Part shown: one piece after another, positions 8,926 through 18,682 of the stretch
How positions within the stretch are numbered: the first letter of the stretch is position 1
How the letters are laid out: every line of letters begins with the position of its first letter
Assembly (NCBI RefSeq): GCF_008974325.1
Contig: NZ_BKCG01000008.1
Span: 62,001-126,000, forward strand
Source: Patiriisocius marinus
GTDB lineage: Bacteria > Bacteroidota > Bacteroidia > Flavobacteriales > Flavobacteriaceae
Direction of reading: 5' to 3'
DNA: 64,000 bases
The notes under the pieces: model-generated
Database searches by the model: none
The model's input: the letters and a program-made list of their open reading frames with translations, nothing else
Told to the model about the DNA's origin: nothing
Program-made: the position numbers and the translations under genes

Positions 8926-9964
8926 TTTGTAAGGCTGCAAAGTCAACAAGAGAAATGTTGTTATCAGCCCGAAATAAAGTCATATCAGAAGTAATATTTT
9001 CCAAACCATCTAAATTTATAAGACTTGGATTTAATTTTAATTTAAAATCATTAGTTACTGTTTGCAAACTTTGGAAACCTTCAATACTATTTAATGATTC
9101 ATTATTAATAATCTCTACTCTTCCATATATACTAACAACATTAGAAAGTCCATTCAGGTTTGTTAGCATCGTGTTATTTTCTATTATCATAGCATTTATA
9201 TCAGCTCTTAGTGAAGTTAATCCTGAAAGACCATCGATATTTTGAAGAGCATCATTCTCTCTTATCCAAAGTCTAATATCACTTGAAACTATATTGCTAA
9301 GAGCATTAATATCCGTTAATATTTCGTTGTCATATATATCAATCGAATTAGTCGATTGTAAATTCTCTAATCCATTTAAGCTTGTTAAGTGATTATTAAA
9401 ATCGATTACCAAACCTGATACACTGCTAATAGAAGCTAGAGGAGATAAATCAACAATAATTGGTTCATTTGAAAAATTTGATATCCTTAGAGTACCTGTA
9501 ATTTCGCAATAATTATTACTCCCAAATTCATTTACCATATCCTGATTTGACAAAACAATACCTCCGTCAAAAATATTATTTTCACAACTATTAGTTGTTA
9601 TAAAATCAACACTAGAACTATAAGCAACTTCATCATCAACAATAAAATAAGAACGAACAAAATAATTAGTAGCTGCGTTCAACCCATTAATAGTTACACT
9701 AAATGTGGTTTGACTCCCTTCTACCGCTATGTTGTTATCAGCCATTGTTGGATTACTCGTAGTACCATAAACAACACCTCGATCTGAGATAGCTGATGAT
9801 CCAGCATTTTCAATTGATACATTTACAATTGCATCAAAATCTGTAATTTCAGTAACATTGACTATTGATGTTGATGGAGTAACATTTTCTCCTGTTTCAT
9901 CATCCCCACCACAACTTTGCAGTAACCCAATTATACCTATAAATAGTAGTATTTTAATTTTCAT
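8903..9964 (-). CDS. Leucine-rich (receptor L-domain-like) surface lipoprotein, frameshifted
   Basis: The protein has a lipoprotein signal ending GLLQSCGGDDE, a fibronectin-like N-terminal domain (about 35-130) and a row of degenerate leucine-rich repeats of the type LNGLENLQSTNSIDIYDN, as found in receptor L-domain-like Bacteroidota surface proteins. The start at 9964 (MKIKILLF) was chosen because a longer frame from 10039 runs through the efp terminator at 10004-10036. The SCGGDDE start after the Cys resembles surface-exposure signals of Bacteroidota lipoproteins. The last about 25 residues are in another frame (8829-8925). It interrupts an otherwise housekeeping run (efp above, lpxD-like below), so it looks like a later insertion. 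Function unknown; likely binding or adhesion. Confidence 0.75.
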   Translation of the reverse strand: MKIKILLFIGIIGLLQSCGGDDETGENVTPSTSIVNVTEITDFDAIVNVSIENAGSSAISDRGVVYGTTSNPTMADNNIAVEGSQTTFSVTINGLNAATNYFVRSYFIVDDEVAYSSSVDFITTNSCENNIFDGGIVLSNQDMVNEFGSNNYCEITGTLRISNFSNEPIIVDLSPLASISSVSGLVIDFNNHLTSLNGLENLQSTNSIDIYDNEILTDINALSNIVSSDIRLWIRENDALQNIDGLSGLTSLRADINAMIIENNTMLTNLNGLSNVVSIYGRVEIINNESLNSIEGFQSLQTVTNDFKLKLNPSLINLDGLENITSDMTLFRADNNISLVDFAALQTLLVLLN

Positions 9965-10003
9965 TTTTTTTGTTTTCGCTATATGTTTCTTGGCTAAAAG
10001 AAA

Positions 10004-10036
10004 ACATCCAATAACTTTTAAAAGATTATTGGATGT
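10004..10036 (-). terminator. Terminator after efp
   Basis: Inverted repeat ACATCCAATAA / TTATTGGATGT with an 11-nt loop, then TTTTCTTTT on the minus strand, 27 bases past the efp stop. Confidence 0.8.
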
Positions 10037-10062
10037 CAAAAATATTAGATTTTAAAGAATAG

Positions 10063-10629
10063 CTATTCTTTTACACGCTCTTTGTACGTTCCTTTTTCAG
10101 TTTCAATTTTAATTTTGTCACCTTCATTAATGAACAATGGCACATTAACCTCTGCTCCAGTTTCCATAATAGCTGGCTTTGTAGCATTAGTAGCAGTGTT
10201 TCCTTTAACACCTGGCTCAGTAGATTGAACTTCTAAAATTACACTTGCTGGAAGCTCTACAGAAAGCGGTGCATTATCTTCTGTATTAATAATAACAGTA
10301 ACAACCTCCCCCTCTTTCATTAGCTCCGGCTTATCTAAAGCTGCTTCTACAAGACGAATTTGAGAATAATCTACTTCATTCATAAAGTGATAAAAGTCTC
10401 CATCATTATATAAAAACTGAAATTTATGTGTTTCAACACGTACATCTTCAATTTTATGTCCTGCAGAAAAAGTATTGTCAATTACTTTACCATTAGTAAC
10501 ACTTTTCAATTTAGTTCTAACAAACGCTGGCCCTTTTCCTGGCTTGACGTGAAGAAATTCCACAATTTTATAAATATCATTATTGTACTTAATACATAAA
10601 CCGTTTCTAATGTCTGAACTTGTTGCCAT
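10063..10629 (-). CDS. efp: Translation elongation factor P
   Basis: EF-P binds between the P and E sites of the ribosome and relieves stalling at proline runs. The 188-residue length and three beta-barrel layout are standard. The loop that enters the peptidyl transferase centre is PGKGPAF with Lys32 at the tip, so this is a lysine-type EF-P, not the arginine/rhamnose type. The C-terminal domain ends in the usual GDKIKIETEKGTYKERVKE-like stretch. It follows lpxA by 135 bases on the same strand and ends in a terminator at 10004-10036, making it the last gene of the lpx transcript or a separate unit. Confidence 0.96.
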   Translation of the reverse strand: MATSSDIRNGLCIKYNNDIYKIVEFLHVKPGKGPAFVRTKLKSVTNGKVIDNTFSAGHKIEDVRVETHKFQFLYNDGDFYHFMNEVDYSQIRLVEAALDKPELMKEGEVVTVIINTEDNAPLSVELPASVILEVQSTEPGVKGNTATNATKPAIMETGAEVNVPLFINEGDKIKIETEKGTYKERVKE

Positions 10630-10764
10630 AGTTTTATTTTGAATTATGAAATCAGATTATTAATTTTCATCTAGATTTCTACATATTATCTTTTTAAAGT
10701 AGAGTTCTTCCACTTTAAGTTTGTGAAATTGTATCACAGGTAGTTTTCTTATAAAATTTCAGAA

Positions 10765-11550
10765 TTAATTATTACTGAAATACCCTTTCATAATACCTCT
10801 TTTCGCATTTTTGATGAACTGTAAAATTTCATCACGCTCTGGAGTTGCTTCCATTTCTGCTTCAATAATTTCAGAAGCCTGAGTTGTATTATAATTTTTT
10901 TGATAGAGTAATCTATAAATATTTTGAATTTCTCTAATTTTTTCTGGATTGAAACCTCTTCTTCTGAGTCCTATAGAATTGATTCCTACATAAGATAAAG
11001 GTTCGCGTGCAGCTTTTACAAATGGCGGAACGTCTTTTCTCACTAAAGAACCCCCTGTTACAAATGCGTGGTTACCTACCATACAAAATTGATGTACAGC
11101 GGTCATTCCTGCTAGTATAACGTAATCCCCTACTGTACAGTGACCAGCAAGCGTACTATTATTGGAAAATATACAATTGTTACCCACTATACAATCGTGA
11201 GCAATATGACAATAAGCCATAATTAAACAATTATCCCCAATAACGGTTTTACCTCTATCAACCGTACCACGGTTTATAGTAACATACTCTCTAATAGTAA
11301 CGTTATCGCCAATAACTGCAGTTGTTTCTTCGTCTTGAAATTTTAAATCCTGTGGAATTGCAGAAATTACCGCACCTGGAAAAATATTACAATTTTTTCC
11401 TATGCGAGCACCTTCCATAATAGTCACATTAGATCCAATCCAAGTACCTTCACCAATCACAACATTATTGTGTATTGTTGTAAACGGCTCTATCACGACA
11501 TTTTTAGCGATTTTGGCGCCTGGATGTACGTATGCTAATGGTTGATTCAT
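10765..11550 (-). CDS. lpxA: UDP-N-acetylglucosamine acyltransferase
   Basis: LpxA transfers a 3-hydroxyacyl chain from ACP to the 3-OH of UDP-GlcNAc, the first step of lipid A synthesis. The 261-residue protein is a left-handed beta-helix built from hexapeptide repeats up to about residue 190, with a helical C-terminus. The catalytic histidine is H118 in CHIAHDC, matching His125 of the E. coli enzyme. The gene sits directly after lpxC-fabZ (89 bases), in the order lpxD, lpxC-fabZ, lpxA common in Bacteroidota. Confidence 0.96.
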   Translation of the reverse strand: MNQPLAYVHPGAKIAKNVVIEPFTTIHNNVVIGEGTWIGSNVTIMEGARIGKNCNIFPGAVISAIPQDLKFQDEETTAVIGDNVTIREYVTINRGTVDRGKTVIGDNCLIMAYCHIAHDCIVGNNCIFSNNSTLAGHCTVGDYVILAGMTAVHQFCMVGNHAFVTGGSLVRKDVPPFVKAAREPLSYVGINSIGLRRRGFNPEKIREIQNIYRLLYQKNYNTTQASEIIEAEMEATPERDEILQFIKNAKRGIMKGYFSNN

Positions 11551-11639
11551 TTGTATTTCTTATTATGTATTAAAACTGAAATGTTCTCGAAATACAAATT
11601 TATCTTATTAACAGAAGTTTTTGTAAATACTAAGTGCAT

Positions 11640-13046
11640 TTAGTTGTTTTTAGTTTTTACTATCTGAGCCATTAATTCTGCCTCAGTTACTAGTTTATCA
11701 TTTGCGTAAGCACTACCCTTCATATGCACAATACCCCTTCTAATTGGTGTAATTAATTCCAATTTAAAAATTAAAGTATCACCAGGATTAACCTGACGCT
11801 TAAACTTCGCATTATTAATTTTCATAAAAAACGTCAAATAGTTTTCTGGATCAGGAACGGTACTTAATGCAAGAATCCCTCCTGTTTGTGCCATAGCCTC
11901 AACTATTAGCACACCTGGCATTACCGGAGCTCCAGGAAAGTGACCAACAAAAAACGGTTCGTTCATTGTCACGTTTTTCAATCCTACTACATGCGTATCA
12001 CTTAACTCCATAATTTTGTCTACTAACAAAAATGGTGGTCTGTGAGGTAGCATTTCCATAATTGCATTTACATCCTTAACAGGTGTTGCAGTTATATCGT
12101 ATTTAGGTATTCCACTACGCTTTTCGTTTTTAATGATTTTAGACACCTTTTTAGCAAATTGTGTATTTGCGTGGTGCCCAGGTTTATTTGCTATAACTTT
12201 TCCGCGAATGCGAGTACCTATTAAAGCAAGATCACCTATTACATCTAATAATTTATGGCGCGCTGCTTCATTAGGATGATGTAATGTTAAGTTATCTAAT
12301 ATTCCATTAGGCTTAACACTTATCTCGTCTTTACCAAAGGCGTGACGAAGCTTTTCCATTGTTTTATCAGAAAGCTCTTTATCCACATATACAATAGCAT
12401 TATTAAGATCCCCACCTTTAATTAAACCGTGGTCTAATAATGTTTCAATCTCGTGTAAAAAACTAAATGTTCTTGAATCAGATATTTCTTCTTTAAATTC
12501 TGAAATGTGCTTTATAGAAGCATTTTGAGTACCTAAAACTTTAGTCCCAAAATCTACCATTGTAGTAACCTGATATGTATCTGAAGGGATTATTGTAATC
12601 TCACTTCCTGTTTCGTCATCAATATAATTGATTACATCAGTAATAACGTATTCTTCTCTTTCTGCTTTTTGCTCTAGTATTCCAGCTTTTTCAATTGCTT
12701 CAACAAAAAACTTAGACGAACCATCCATAATAGGTGGCTCTGAAGAATCTAATTCTAAATAACAGTTGTCTACTTCTAAACCTACTAAAGCAGCTAATAC
12801 GTGCTCTGAAGTTTGAATTTTAACACCTTCTTTTTCGAGATTAGTACCACGTTGAGTGTTTACAACATAATTAGCATCTGCCTCAATATGTGGCATACCA
12901 TCTAAATCTTTTCGAATAAAAACATACCCAGTATTTTCTGGAGCTGGCTTAAAAGTTAAGGTAACTTCTTTTCCCGTATGCAATCCTACACCTTTTAAAG
13001 AAATTTCTTTAGCTAGTGTACACTGTTTGTTTGAACAATTACTCAT
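11640..13046 (-). CDS. lpxC-fabZ: Bifunctional LpxC deacetylase / FabZ dehydratase
   Basis: A 468-residue fusion. Residues 1-305 are LpxC, the zinc deacetylase that commits UDP-acyl-GlcNAc to lipid A: zinc ligands H82 (SEHVLAAL), H264 and D268 ([10 protein letters not shown]), and the general acid/base H291 in GHHANT. Residues about 320-468 are FabZ, the 3-hydroxyacyl-ACP dehydratase: [12 protein letters not shown] at 333-344, with catalytic H369 and E383 in GHFPG...[11 protein letters not shown]. Such fusions are the normal form in Bacteroidota and couple the use of 3-hydroxyacyl-ACP for lipid A and for phospholipids. The start overlaps the end of lpxD by 8 bases, implying coupled translation. 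Confidence 0.97.
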   Translation of the reverse strand: MSNCSNKQCTLAKEISLKGVGLHTGKEVTLTFKPAPENTGYVFIRKDLDGMPHIEADANYVVNTQRGTNLEKEGVKIQTSEHVLAALVGLEVDNCYLELDSSEPPIMDGSSKFFVEAIEKAGILEQKAEREEYVITDVINYIDDETGSEITIIPSDTYQVTTMVDFGTKVLGTQNASIKHISEFKEEISDSRTFSFLHEIETLLDHGLIKGGDLNNAIVYVDKELSDKTMEKLRHAFGKDEISVKPNGILDNLTLHHPNEAARHKLLDVIGDLALIGTRIRGKVIANKPGHHANTQFAKKVSKIIKNEKRSGIPKYDITATPVKDVNAIMEMLPHRPPFLLVDKIMELSDTHVVGLKNVTMNEPFFVGHFPGAPVMPGVLIVEAMAQTGGILALSTVPDPENYLTFFMKINNAKFKRQVNPGDTLIFKLELITPIRRGIVHMKGSAYANDKLVTEAELMAQIVKTKNN

Positions 13047-14064
13047 TGTTTATTTTTTTTTCTATGCTATTAAATCTATCCATAATTTTAGGAAGATTTC
13101 TAAAATGTACATAACTCTTACTAAAGTCGCTATAGTTAAATGAAGGTGAACCTTGAATGGTTTCATTATCCTTAATATTTCTACCTACGCCACTTTGTGC
13201 TTGTATCCTAACGTTGTTTCCAATAGTTAAGTGTCCTGCAAAACCAACTTGTCCACCAATTAAGCAATTTTCGCCTATTTTAGTTGAACCAGCAATTCCC
13301 GTCTGTGCCGCAATAGCAGTGTTTTTACCTATTTCAACGTTATGTGCTATTTGTATTTGATTGTCTAATTTTACTCCACGTCTAATAATCGTAGAACCTA
13401 AAGTAGCTCTATCAATAGTGGTACCAGCTCCAATATCTACATAATCTTCGATAATAACGTTTCCTATTTGAGGAACTTTAGCAAATTCTCCTGCCTCATT
13501 AGGTGAAAATCCAAAACCATCTGCGCCTAATATCACTCCACTGTTTATCACACAGTGATTTCCAACAACGGATTCAGAATATATTTTTGCTCCAGAAAAT
13601 ACCGTACAATTATCTCCAATTGTAACGTTATCGCCTATATAAGCATTAGGGTAGATTTTTGTGTTATTACCAACGGTTACATTTTCTCCAATGTAAGCAA
13701 AAGCTCCAATATAAAGGTTCTCACCTAAACTACTAGACTCCGAAATGAATACTGGCTGTTCAATGCCGCTTTTATTCATTTTCACTTCATTGTAATATTC
13801 TAATAACTTAGAAAATGATTTATAAGCGTTTTCAACTCTAATTAAAGTTGTAGAGATTTCTTGTTCAGCGACAAAATCTTTGTCCACTATAGTAATCGAT
13901 GCCTCCGTTGAATAAATAAAAGGAGTGTATTTAGGGTTTGCTAAAAAAGTTAAGCTTCCTGGCGTTCCTTCTTCAATTTTAGAAAGCTTTGAAACTTCAA
14001 CTGCATCGTCACCTTCCACTTTTCCTTCAAGAATCCCTGCTATTTGGGTTGCTGTAAATTTCAT
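13039..14064 (-). CDS. lpxD: UDP-3-O-acylglucosamine N-acyltransferase
   Basis: LpxD adds the N-linked hydroxyacyl chain to UDP-3-O-acylglucosamine, the third step of lipid A synthesis. The 341-residue protein has an N-terminal uridine-binding domain (about 1-100, including [11 protein letters not shown]), a hexapeptide beta-helix (about 105-300) and a C-terminal helix. The catalytic histidine is H241 in QIAHNVEIG. It overlaps lpxC-fabZ by 8 bases and follows the HD-hydrolase gene by 92 bases. It is the canonical copy; a more diverged paralogue is at 7791-8726. Confidence 0.96.
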   Translation of the reverse strand: MKFTATQIAGILEGKVEGDDAVEVSKLSKIEEGTPGSLTFLANPKYTPFIYSTEASITIVDKDFVAEQEISTTLIRVENAYKSFSKLLEYYNEVKMNKSGIEQPVFISESSSLGENLYIGAFAYIGENVTVGNNTKIYPNAYIGDNVTIGDNCTVFSGAKIYSESVVGNHCVINSGVILGADGFGFSPNEAGEFAKVPQIGNVIIEDYVDIGAGTTIDRATLGSTIIRRGVKLDNQIQIAHNVEIGKNTAIAAQTGIAGSTKIGENCLIGGQVGFAGHLTIGNNVRIQAQSGVGRNIKDNETIQGSPSFNYSDFSKSYVHFRNLPKIMDRFNSIEKKINNE

Positions 14065-14156
14065 TGATTGGTTACGTTTATAGCAATTTATAGTTTCGGT
14101 TGTTTAATAGAAACCTTATAAAATTGCATAAGTGCAAAAATAGGAAAAAAGAGTAA

Positions 14157-15383
14157 TTAATAAGCCTTTGGATAACACAGATAATATTTAACCACTTTCT
14201 TAGACAATGCTTTTATATTTAACTGGTCGCTAGCCTTTGCTACATCTACAACCTTTCCAGATTTAGCTAAAATATTTATAGTATCAACATCCATTTTATA
14301 TGCTTGATTAGAGATACATCCATCAAAAACAAAGTAGCTTGCTTCGTGTTCCGAAATATTAAAGCGTGACATTATTTCTTCTTTCTTTAATGCAATCTTA
14401 CCTTCAGAAATTGGCTTTTTCTTTAATTTTACTTTTAACAAATCACGATTAAGGAGCATTTCAGAAACATTACGAAGTACAAAATCATCGTGATTCTGCC
14501 ATTCTTTCATCGCTCCTATTATATCATAGTCATCTAACTTAGAAAAACGATTTAATACTTTTTTACTAAAGTTATCTGGACCTATACTGTTCTTTAAAAA
14601 ATACGTTAAACCAGTGCTTGCTGGTAATGACATACCCTGAGCAGTCAACTCTTTTGCTCTTTTCAACACTTTAGTTAATAGTTGTTCTGCAACAATACCT
14701 GTTTTATGTAAATACACTTGCCAATACATTAGACGCCTTGCAACAATAAACTTCTCTACACTATAGATTGCTTTTTCTTCAACTACTAAACGATCTTCAA
14801 CCACATTTAGCATCGCAATTAATCGTTCACTATTTACAGACCCTTCACTCACACCAGTGTAAAAACTATCACGACGTAAATAGTCTAACCTATCCATATC
14901 TAATTGACTCGAAATAAGTTGGTGTAAAAATTTACGACTGTATTCATTTTTAAAAATAGTAATAGCAAGTGTTAATTTAGAGTTAAACTCAGTATTCAAT
15001 TCCTCCATAAACAACAAAGAAATATGCTCGTGAGAAACCCCTTCTACAATGCTATGTTCCATCGCGTGAGAGAAGGGACCGTGCCCGATATCGTGCAACA
15101 GAATAGCTATTAAAAGCGCCTCTTTTTCATCTTCTGAAACATCAACACCTTTAAACCTAAGCACTTGAATTGCTTTTGACATTAAATGCATTGCCCCTAG
15201 TGCATGATGAAATCGAGTATGATGTGCTCCTGGATATACTAAATACGACATTCCCATTTGCGAAATTCTACGCAACCTTTGAAAGTATGGATGAGCTATT
15301 AAGTCGAATATGAGTGTACTTGGAATAGTAATAAAACCATAGATTGGATCGTTTACTATTTTAAGCTTGTTGGGCTGTTTCAA
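14157..15383 (-). CDS. HD-domain phosphohydrolase
   Basis: A 408-residue cytoplasmic protein with an HD domain at about 50-180: H59 in RFHHALGAMH, the HD pair H97-D98 in LLHDIGHGPFSH, and an Asp in the LDMDRLDYLRRDS helix. This is the arrangement of dNTPase-like HD hydrolases (SAMHD1-type fold) and matches a family often found next to lpxD in Bacteroidota. The substrate is not known from sequence. The start is TTG at 15383; an in-frame stop lies upstream and the next Met is beyond residue 40, inside conserved sequence. It probably begins the lpx transcript. Confidence 0.85.
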   Translation of the reverse strand: MKQPNKLKIVNDPIYGFITIPSTLIFDLIAHPYFQRLRRISQMGMSYLVYPGAHHTRFHHALGAMHLMSKAIQVLRFKGVDVSEDEKEALLIAILLHDIGHGPFSHAMEHSIVEGVSHEHISLLFMEELNTEFNSKLTLAITIFKNEYSRKFLHQLISSQLDMDRLDYLRRDSFYTGVSEGSVNSERLIAMLNVVEDRLVVEEKAIYSVEKFIVARRLMYWQVYLHKTGIVAEQLLTKVLKRAKELTAQGMSLPASTGLTYFLKNSIGPDNFSKKVLNRFSKLDDYDIIGAMKEWQNHDDFVLRNVSEMLLNRDLLKVKLKKKPISEGKIALKKEEIMSRFNISEHEASYFVFDGCISNQAYKMDVDTINILAKSGKVVDVAKASDQLNIKALSKKVVKYYLCYPKAY

Positions 15384-15497
15384 ATTTTAACTTTAAATTA
15401 ATTGAGACATACGACAAAAAGTGATTTTCAATAGTAAATTTGAATCTCACGAATTTCTGAAATTATTAAAATTTCGGTATGAAAATTGATGATAATC

Positions 15498-15522
15498 AAG
15501 CTCGGTTACGATAACGGAGCTT
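15498..15522 (+). promoter_or_regulatory. Stem-loop in the porX leader
   Basis: AAGCTC-G-GTTA-CGA-TAAC-G-GAGCTT forms a hairpin of 6 and 4 pairs interrupted by one G-G mismatch. It ends 18 bases before the porX ATG and has no T-run, so it is not a terminator. It may affect translation or stability of the porX message. A TAAATTTG box lies upstream at 15435-15442. Confidence 0.4.
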
Positions 15523-15540
15523 TAGAACAAATATACAACT

Positions 15541-17091
15541 ATGAGCGAAATAAAGGTACTTTGGGTAGATGATGAAATTGACTTACTTAAACCACATATA
15601 ATTTTTCTAGAAAAGAAAAACTATAAAGTGACAACAGCTCAAAGTGGTATGGAAGCCCTAGAGGAAATAAAAGAGCAGAATTTTGATATTGTTTTTTTAG
15701 ATGAAAATATGCCAGGCTTAACTGGACTGGAAACTTTAGCTGAATTAAAAGAAATAAACGCCTCCCTTCCTGTGGTTATGATCACAAAAAGTGAAGAAGA
15801 GTATATTATGGAGGAAGCTATTGGCTCTAAAATTGCTGATTATTTAATTAAGCCTGTGAATCCTAATCAGATTTTATTGAGTTTAAAAAAGAATTTAGAC
15901 CATTCAAGATTAGTGAGTGCTAAAACTACTTCAAGTTACCAGCAAGAATTTAGAAAGATTGCAATGGACTTGTCAATGGTCAATAGCTTTGAAGAATGGG
16001 CAGATTTGTACCAAAAACTAGTCTATTGGGAACTTGAACTTGAAGGCATTGAGGACACTGGAATGTTTGACATACTCGAATCTCAAAAAAATGAAGCAAA
16101 TACACAGTTTTGCAAATTTATAGATAAACAATATCCTGAATGGTTTAATGGTGCTGACGCTCCAATAATGTCCCACACACTTTTTAAAGAACGCGTGGCT
16201 CCTAAATTAAAAAAAGGTGCTCCTACTTTATTAGTTGTTGTTGACAATTTACGTTACGATCAATGGAAAGCCTTTGAGCCTTATATTGCTAATAGCTATA
16301 AAAAGGATACGGAAGAAATGTATTATGGAATTCTCCCTACTGCAACTCAATATGCAAGAAATGCTATTTTTAGTGGATTAATGCCAAGTGATATGGAAAA
16401 AAAACATCCAGATCTATGGCTAAATGATACTGAGGAAGGTGGAAAAAACATGAATGAAGATAAATTTCTTGCCGCCCAATTAAAGCGATTAAAATTAGAT
16501 CTAAACTGGAGCTACCATAAAATTTCTAGTTTAAAACAAGGTAAGCGTTTAGCTGAAAATTTCAAAAGTCATAAAAATGATGATTTAACGGTAATAGTCT
16601 ACAATTTTGTTGACATCCTTTCCCACTCTAAAACGGAAATGGAAGTCATTAAAGAACTTGCTTCTACAGATAAATCATATAGATCATTAACTCAAAGTTG
16701 GTTTAAGAATTCACCATTGATGGATATAATTCAACAAGCTTCTTCAATGGGTTTTAAATTGATGATCACTACAGACCACGGAACAATTAATGTAAAAAAC
16801 CCTAGTAAAGTTATTGGAGATAAAAACACAAGTTTGAATCTACGTTATAAAACGGGTAAGAGTTTAACATATGAGGATAAAGATGTTTTAGCAGCAAAAG
16901 ATCCTGCTTCTATTCATTTACCAAAAATTAATATGAGTAGTTCATTTATCTTTGCAAAAGGTGATTTATTTTTTGCTTACCCTAATAATTATAACCATTA
17001 TGTGAGTTATTATAGAAATACCTACCAACACGGTGGAGTTTCACTTGAAGAAATGATAATCCCCTTTGTAACATTATCCCCAAGGCAATAA
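15541..17091 (+). CDS. porX: PorX, response regulator with PglZ phosphatase domain
   Basis: PorX is the regulator that works with the PorY kinase to control type IX secretion genes in Bacteroidota. The 516-residue protein has a receiver domain (1-120) with the acidic pocket D10/D11, phospho-acceptor D54 (VFLDENMPG) and K102 region (YLIKPVNP), a helical linker (about 125-210), and a PglZ/alkaline phosphatase-type domain from about 215 to the end. That domain shows LLVVVDNLRYDQW and TTDHGT, carrying metal-binding Asp and His residues. It lacks any DNA-binding domain, as is normal for PorX. The ATG at 15541 gives the standard N-terminus (MSEIKVLWVDDE). tsaE follows after 88 bases. Confidence 0.95.
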   Translation: MSEIKVLWVDDEIDLLKPHIIFLEKKNYKVTTAQSGMEALEEIKEQNFDIVFLDENMPGLTGLETLAELKEINASLPVVMITKSEEEYIMEEAIGSKIADYLIKPVNPNQILLSLKKNLDHSRLVSAKTTSSYQQEFRKIAMDLSMVNSFEEWADLYQKLVYWELELEGIEDTGMFDILESQKNEANTQFCKFIDKQYPEWFNGADAPIMSHTLFKERVAPKLKKGAPTLLVVVDNLRYDQWKAFEPYIANSYKKDTEEMYYGILPTATQYARNAIFSGLMPSDMEKKHPDLWLNDTEEGGKNMNEDKFLAAQLKRLKLDLNWSYHKISSLKQGKRLAENFKSHKNDDLTVIVYNFVDILSHSKTEMEVIKELASTDKSYRSLTQSWFKNSPLMDIIQQASSMGFKLMITTDHGTINVKNPSKVIGDKNTSLNLRYKTGKSLTYEDKDVLAAKDPASIHLPKINMSSSFIFAKGDLFFAYPNNYNHYVSYYRNTYQHGGVSLEEMIIPFVTLSPRQ

Positions 17092-17179
17092 TTTTTGTAA
17101 GAATTTTCGCTATGAATGTTTTTTATCGATTTTTTTGATAGAATATTACATTTAATCGATATATTCGCTTCTTTCAACG

Positions 17180-17593
17180 ATGAATTTAACTTATAAACTC
17201 CCCGAAATAAGCAAAGTAGCAAAAAGTGTTACTTCTAAGCTCCAGCATAGGACAGTTCTGTTTTATGGTGAAATGGGTGTGGGCAAAACTACCCTAATCA
17301 AAGAAATGGCCTCTGCACTTGGTGTGACTGACACTTTAAGCAGCCCAACTTTCTCAATTGTTAACGAGTATGAAGCCGGAGAGAATCTTCTGTACCATTT
17401 TGATTGTTATAGAATCGAAAATGAAACAGAAGCTTTAGATTTTGGAATTGAAGATTATTTAAGTTCTGATCAATTTATTTTTATAGAATGGCCAGAACGT
17501 ATAGCGGGTTTATTGCCCGAAAATACAACTAGGATCAACCTAACCAAAAACCAAGACGGAAGTAGAACAATAAACCTAATGCCTGTGAAATAA
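17180..17593 (+). CDS. tsaE: TsaE, ATPase of the tRNA threonylcarbamoyladenosine complex
   Basis: TsaE binds ATP and drives the TsaB-TsaD complex that puts t6A at position 37 of tRNAs reading ANN codons. The 137-residue protein has the P-loop GEMGVGKTT at 30-38, the family motif SPTFSIVNEY at about 55-64, and FIEWPERI late in the fold. It is a full-length, intact copy. Degenerate pieces of a second tsaE lie at 18683-18873, left from the tandem duplication of this region. Confidence 0.95.
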   Translation: MNLTYKLPEISKVAKSVTSKLQHRTVLFYGEMGVGKTTLIKEMASALGVTDTLSSPTFSIVNEYEAGENLLYHFDCYRIENETEALDFGIEDYLSSDQFIFIEWPERIAGLLPENTTRINLTKNQDGSRTINLMPVK

Positions 17594-17711
17594 ATCCCTA
17601 CAACACATACTTTTAATGAACATCTTCTAAGAACTTCTCACTTTTGATAATATTAATTTAGGCAAAATAACCTTTACCTGAGAAAAACTTAACAAGATAC
17701 GGCGAACATAG

Positions 17712-17744
17712 TTGGCGTACATGTGTTTTTTCGTGATAGATTTG
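17712..17744 (+). promoter_or_regulatory. Promoter of lipoprotein/membrane pair, copy 1
   Basis: TTGG at 17712-17715, a 21-base spacer and TAGATTTG at 17737-17744 fit the Bacteroidota TTG-N(17-23)-TAnnTTTG consensus. The same elements with the same spacer length recur before copy 2. Predicted leader is about 45 bases. Confidence 0.7.
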
Positions 17745-17795
17745 TAGTGTAAAACTTACAAACCATTTTATAACCTCACAAAAAAAACTAACATT

Positions 17796-17933
17796 ATGAA
17801 AGTAATTAAAACAGTATGTATCGTAGCGATTTTCTCAATGGGTCTATTTGCGTCTTGCACGCCAGAAAACCTAGAAAATGACCAAACAGAACAACAAATT
17901 GACAGAAGTATCCCAATCCCAAGACAAGGGTAA
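17796..17933 (+). CDS. Small lipoprotein, copy 1
   Basis: A 45-residue precursor starting MKVIKTVCIVAIF with a lipobox ending LFASC (Cys21), so the mature part is only about 25 residues (CTPENLENDQTEQQ...). It is real rather than chance: the copy 2 gene at 19063-19197 keeps the signal peptide, lipobox and the CTPENLEN start with mostly silent or conservative changes. Its last 56 bases overlap the start of the membrane-protein gene in the +1 frame, and the membrane gene starts 82 bases after this ATG in both copies. No known family. A role as a partner or assembly factor of the membrane protein is an inference. Confidence 0.8.
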   Translation: MKVIKTVCIVAIFSMGLFASCTPENLENDQTEQQIDRSIPIPRQG

Positions 17934-18405
17934 GAAGTCTCTTATAGTAGGTGGTTTGCTAGTAATTATTATTGCTAGTACTCCTATTTTATTTTATACA
18001 TATGAAAGTTTCCCAAACTCAACAGTTTGGGAAACTTATTTTTTTACATTAGAAACTAATTTCCCCTCTTGGATTAATTTTGCGTATTATCTTATTGGTA
18101 AGTCAATCCCATTATTATTATTACTTATTTGGTTTTTTACTTGTAAACATTGGTGGCACTGGATTATACTTGTTCCTATTGCGATGTATTCTTTTCAGAT
18201 ATGGGGCGTTTTAAATGAGAGCAATGGTATGGATGAAGTAGAACTAATCTATGTGATCCCATTAATGATGGTTCTCGTACCATTCGTTTACTTAATTAGA
18301 GCAAAGCTTTTCTCTAAAGTACGTGGTAATGATCTTGCTGCATTTGAAGCTGAATTAGGACAGAATCGTACTTTATGGCAACAAATTATCGATCTCTTTA
18401 GATAA
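17878..18405 (+). CDS. Four-helix membrane protein, copy 1
   Basis: A 175-residue protein with a charged N-terminus (MTKQNNK...KGKK), four predicted membrane helices (about 22-43, 66-87, 91-111, 119-143) and a cytoplasmic C-terminal amphipathic tail ending TLWQQIIDLFR. Strong motifs shared with copy 2 are YESFP, WET.FFT, a Trp-rich WFFTCKHWWHW patch between helices 2 and 3, and DEVE before helix 4. The pattern of positive charges suggests both ends face the cytoplasm. It starts inside the lipoprotein gene, so translation is probably coupled. I do not recognise the family. The aromatic patch could contact the membrane surface or a quinone-type ligand, but nothing proves this. Confidence 0.8.
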   Translation: MTKQNNKLTEVSQSQDKGKKSLIVGGLLVIIIASTPILFYTYESFPNSTVWETYFFTLETNFPSWINFAYYLIGKSIPLLLLLIWFFTCKHWWHWIILVPIAMYSFQIWGVLNESNGMDEVELIYVIPLMMVLVPFVYLIRAKLFSKVRGNDLAAFEAELGQNRTLWQQIIDLFR

Positions 18406-18442
18406 TACTACAAATTTGTTTTTAAAATAAAAACACTTTCCT

Positions 18443-18590
18443 AAAAAAATAAATACGTAAATTGGTGCTGTTATTAGTATAATAACCATAACAAATCTCA
18501 CTTTCCCATTTGCTAAATCATAGTTGCATTAATTTAATGCAATGCTAATATTAGCTATTATTGGTAATACATTTATCAACTAACTAAAAT
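18443..18590 (+). pseudogene. Decayed remnant of the 5' end of ald
   Basis: The stretch before ald (AAATCCGTAACTTGGTGCTG at 19720-19739) is mirrored at 18451-18470 as AAATACGTAAATTGGTGCTG, and the ald start ACCATGACAAAACC is mirrored as ACCATAACAAATCT with ATG changed to ATA at 18488. Without any gap, AATGCTAGAGGTTGC of ald codons 18-23 appears as AATGCTAATATTAGC at the same offset (54 bases from the start codon). Stops and many substitutions make it non-functional. Similarity fades after about 18590. Confidence 0.75.
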
Positions 18591-18682
18591 TGTTAAAATG
18601 TAATACAGATTGCTACAATGCTATGCGATAATCTCGTTAAATGATATGCTCATTCAACTAGTAACCTAAATGTTACATAATA

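Noticed and set aside
9965-10039. A 25-codon N-terminal extension of the leucine-rich lipoprotein.
   Set aside because: It contains the efp terminator and would hide the lipoprotein signal.
18495-18682. A possible small RNA gene in the long gap between the duplicated units.
   Set aside because: The first half aligns to the ald 5' end without gaps, and no terminator hairpin is seen in the rest.
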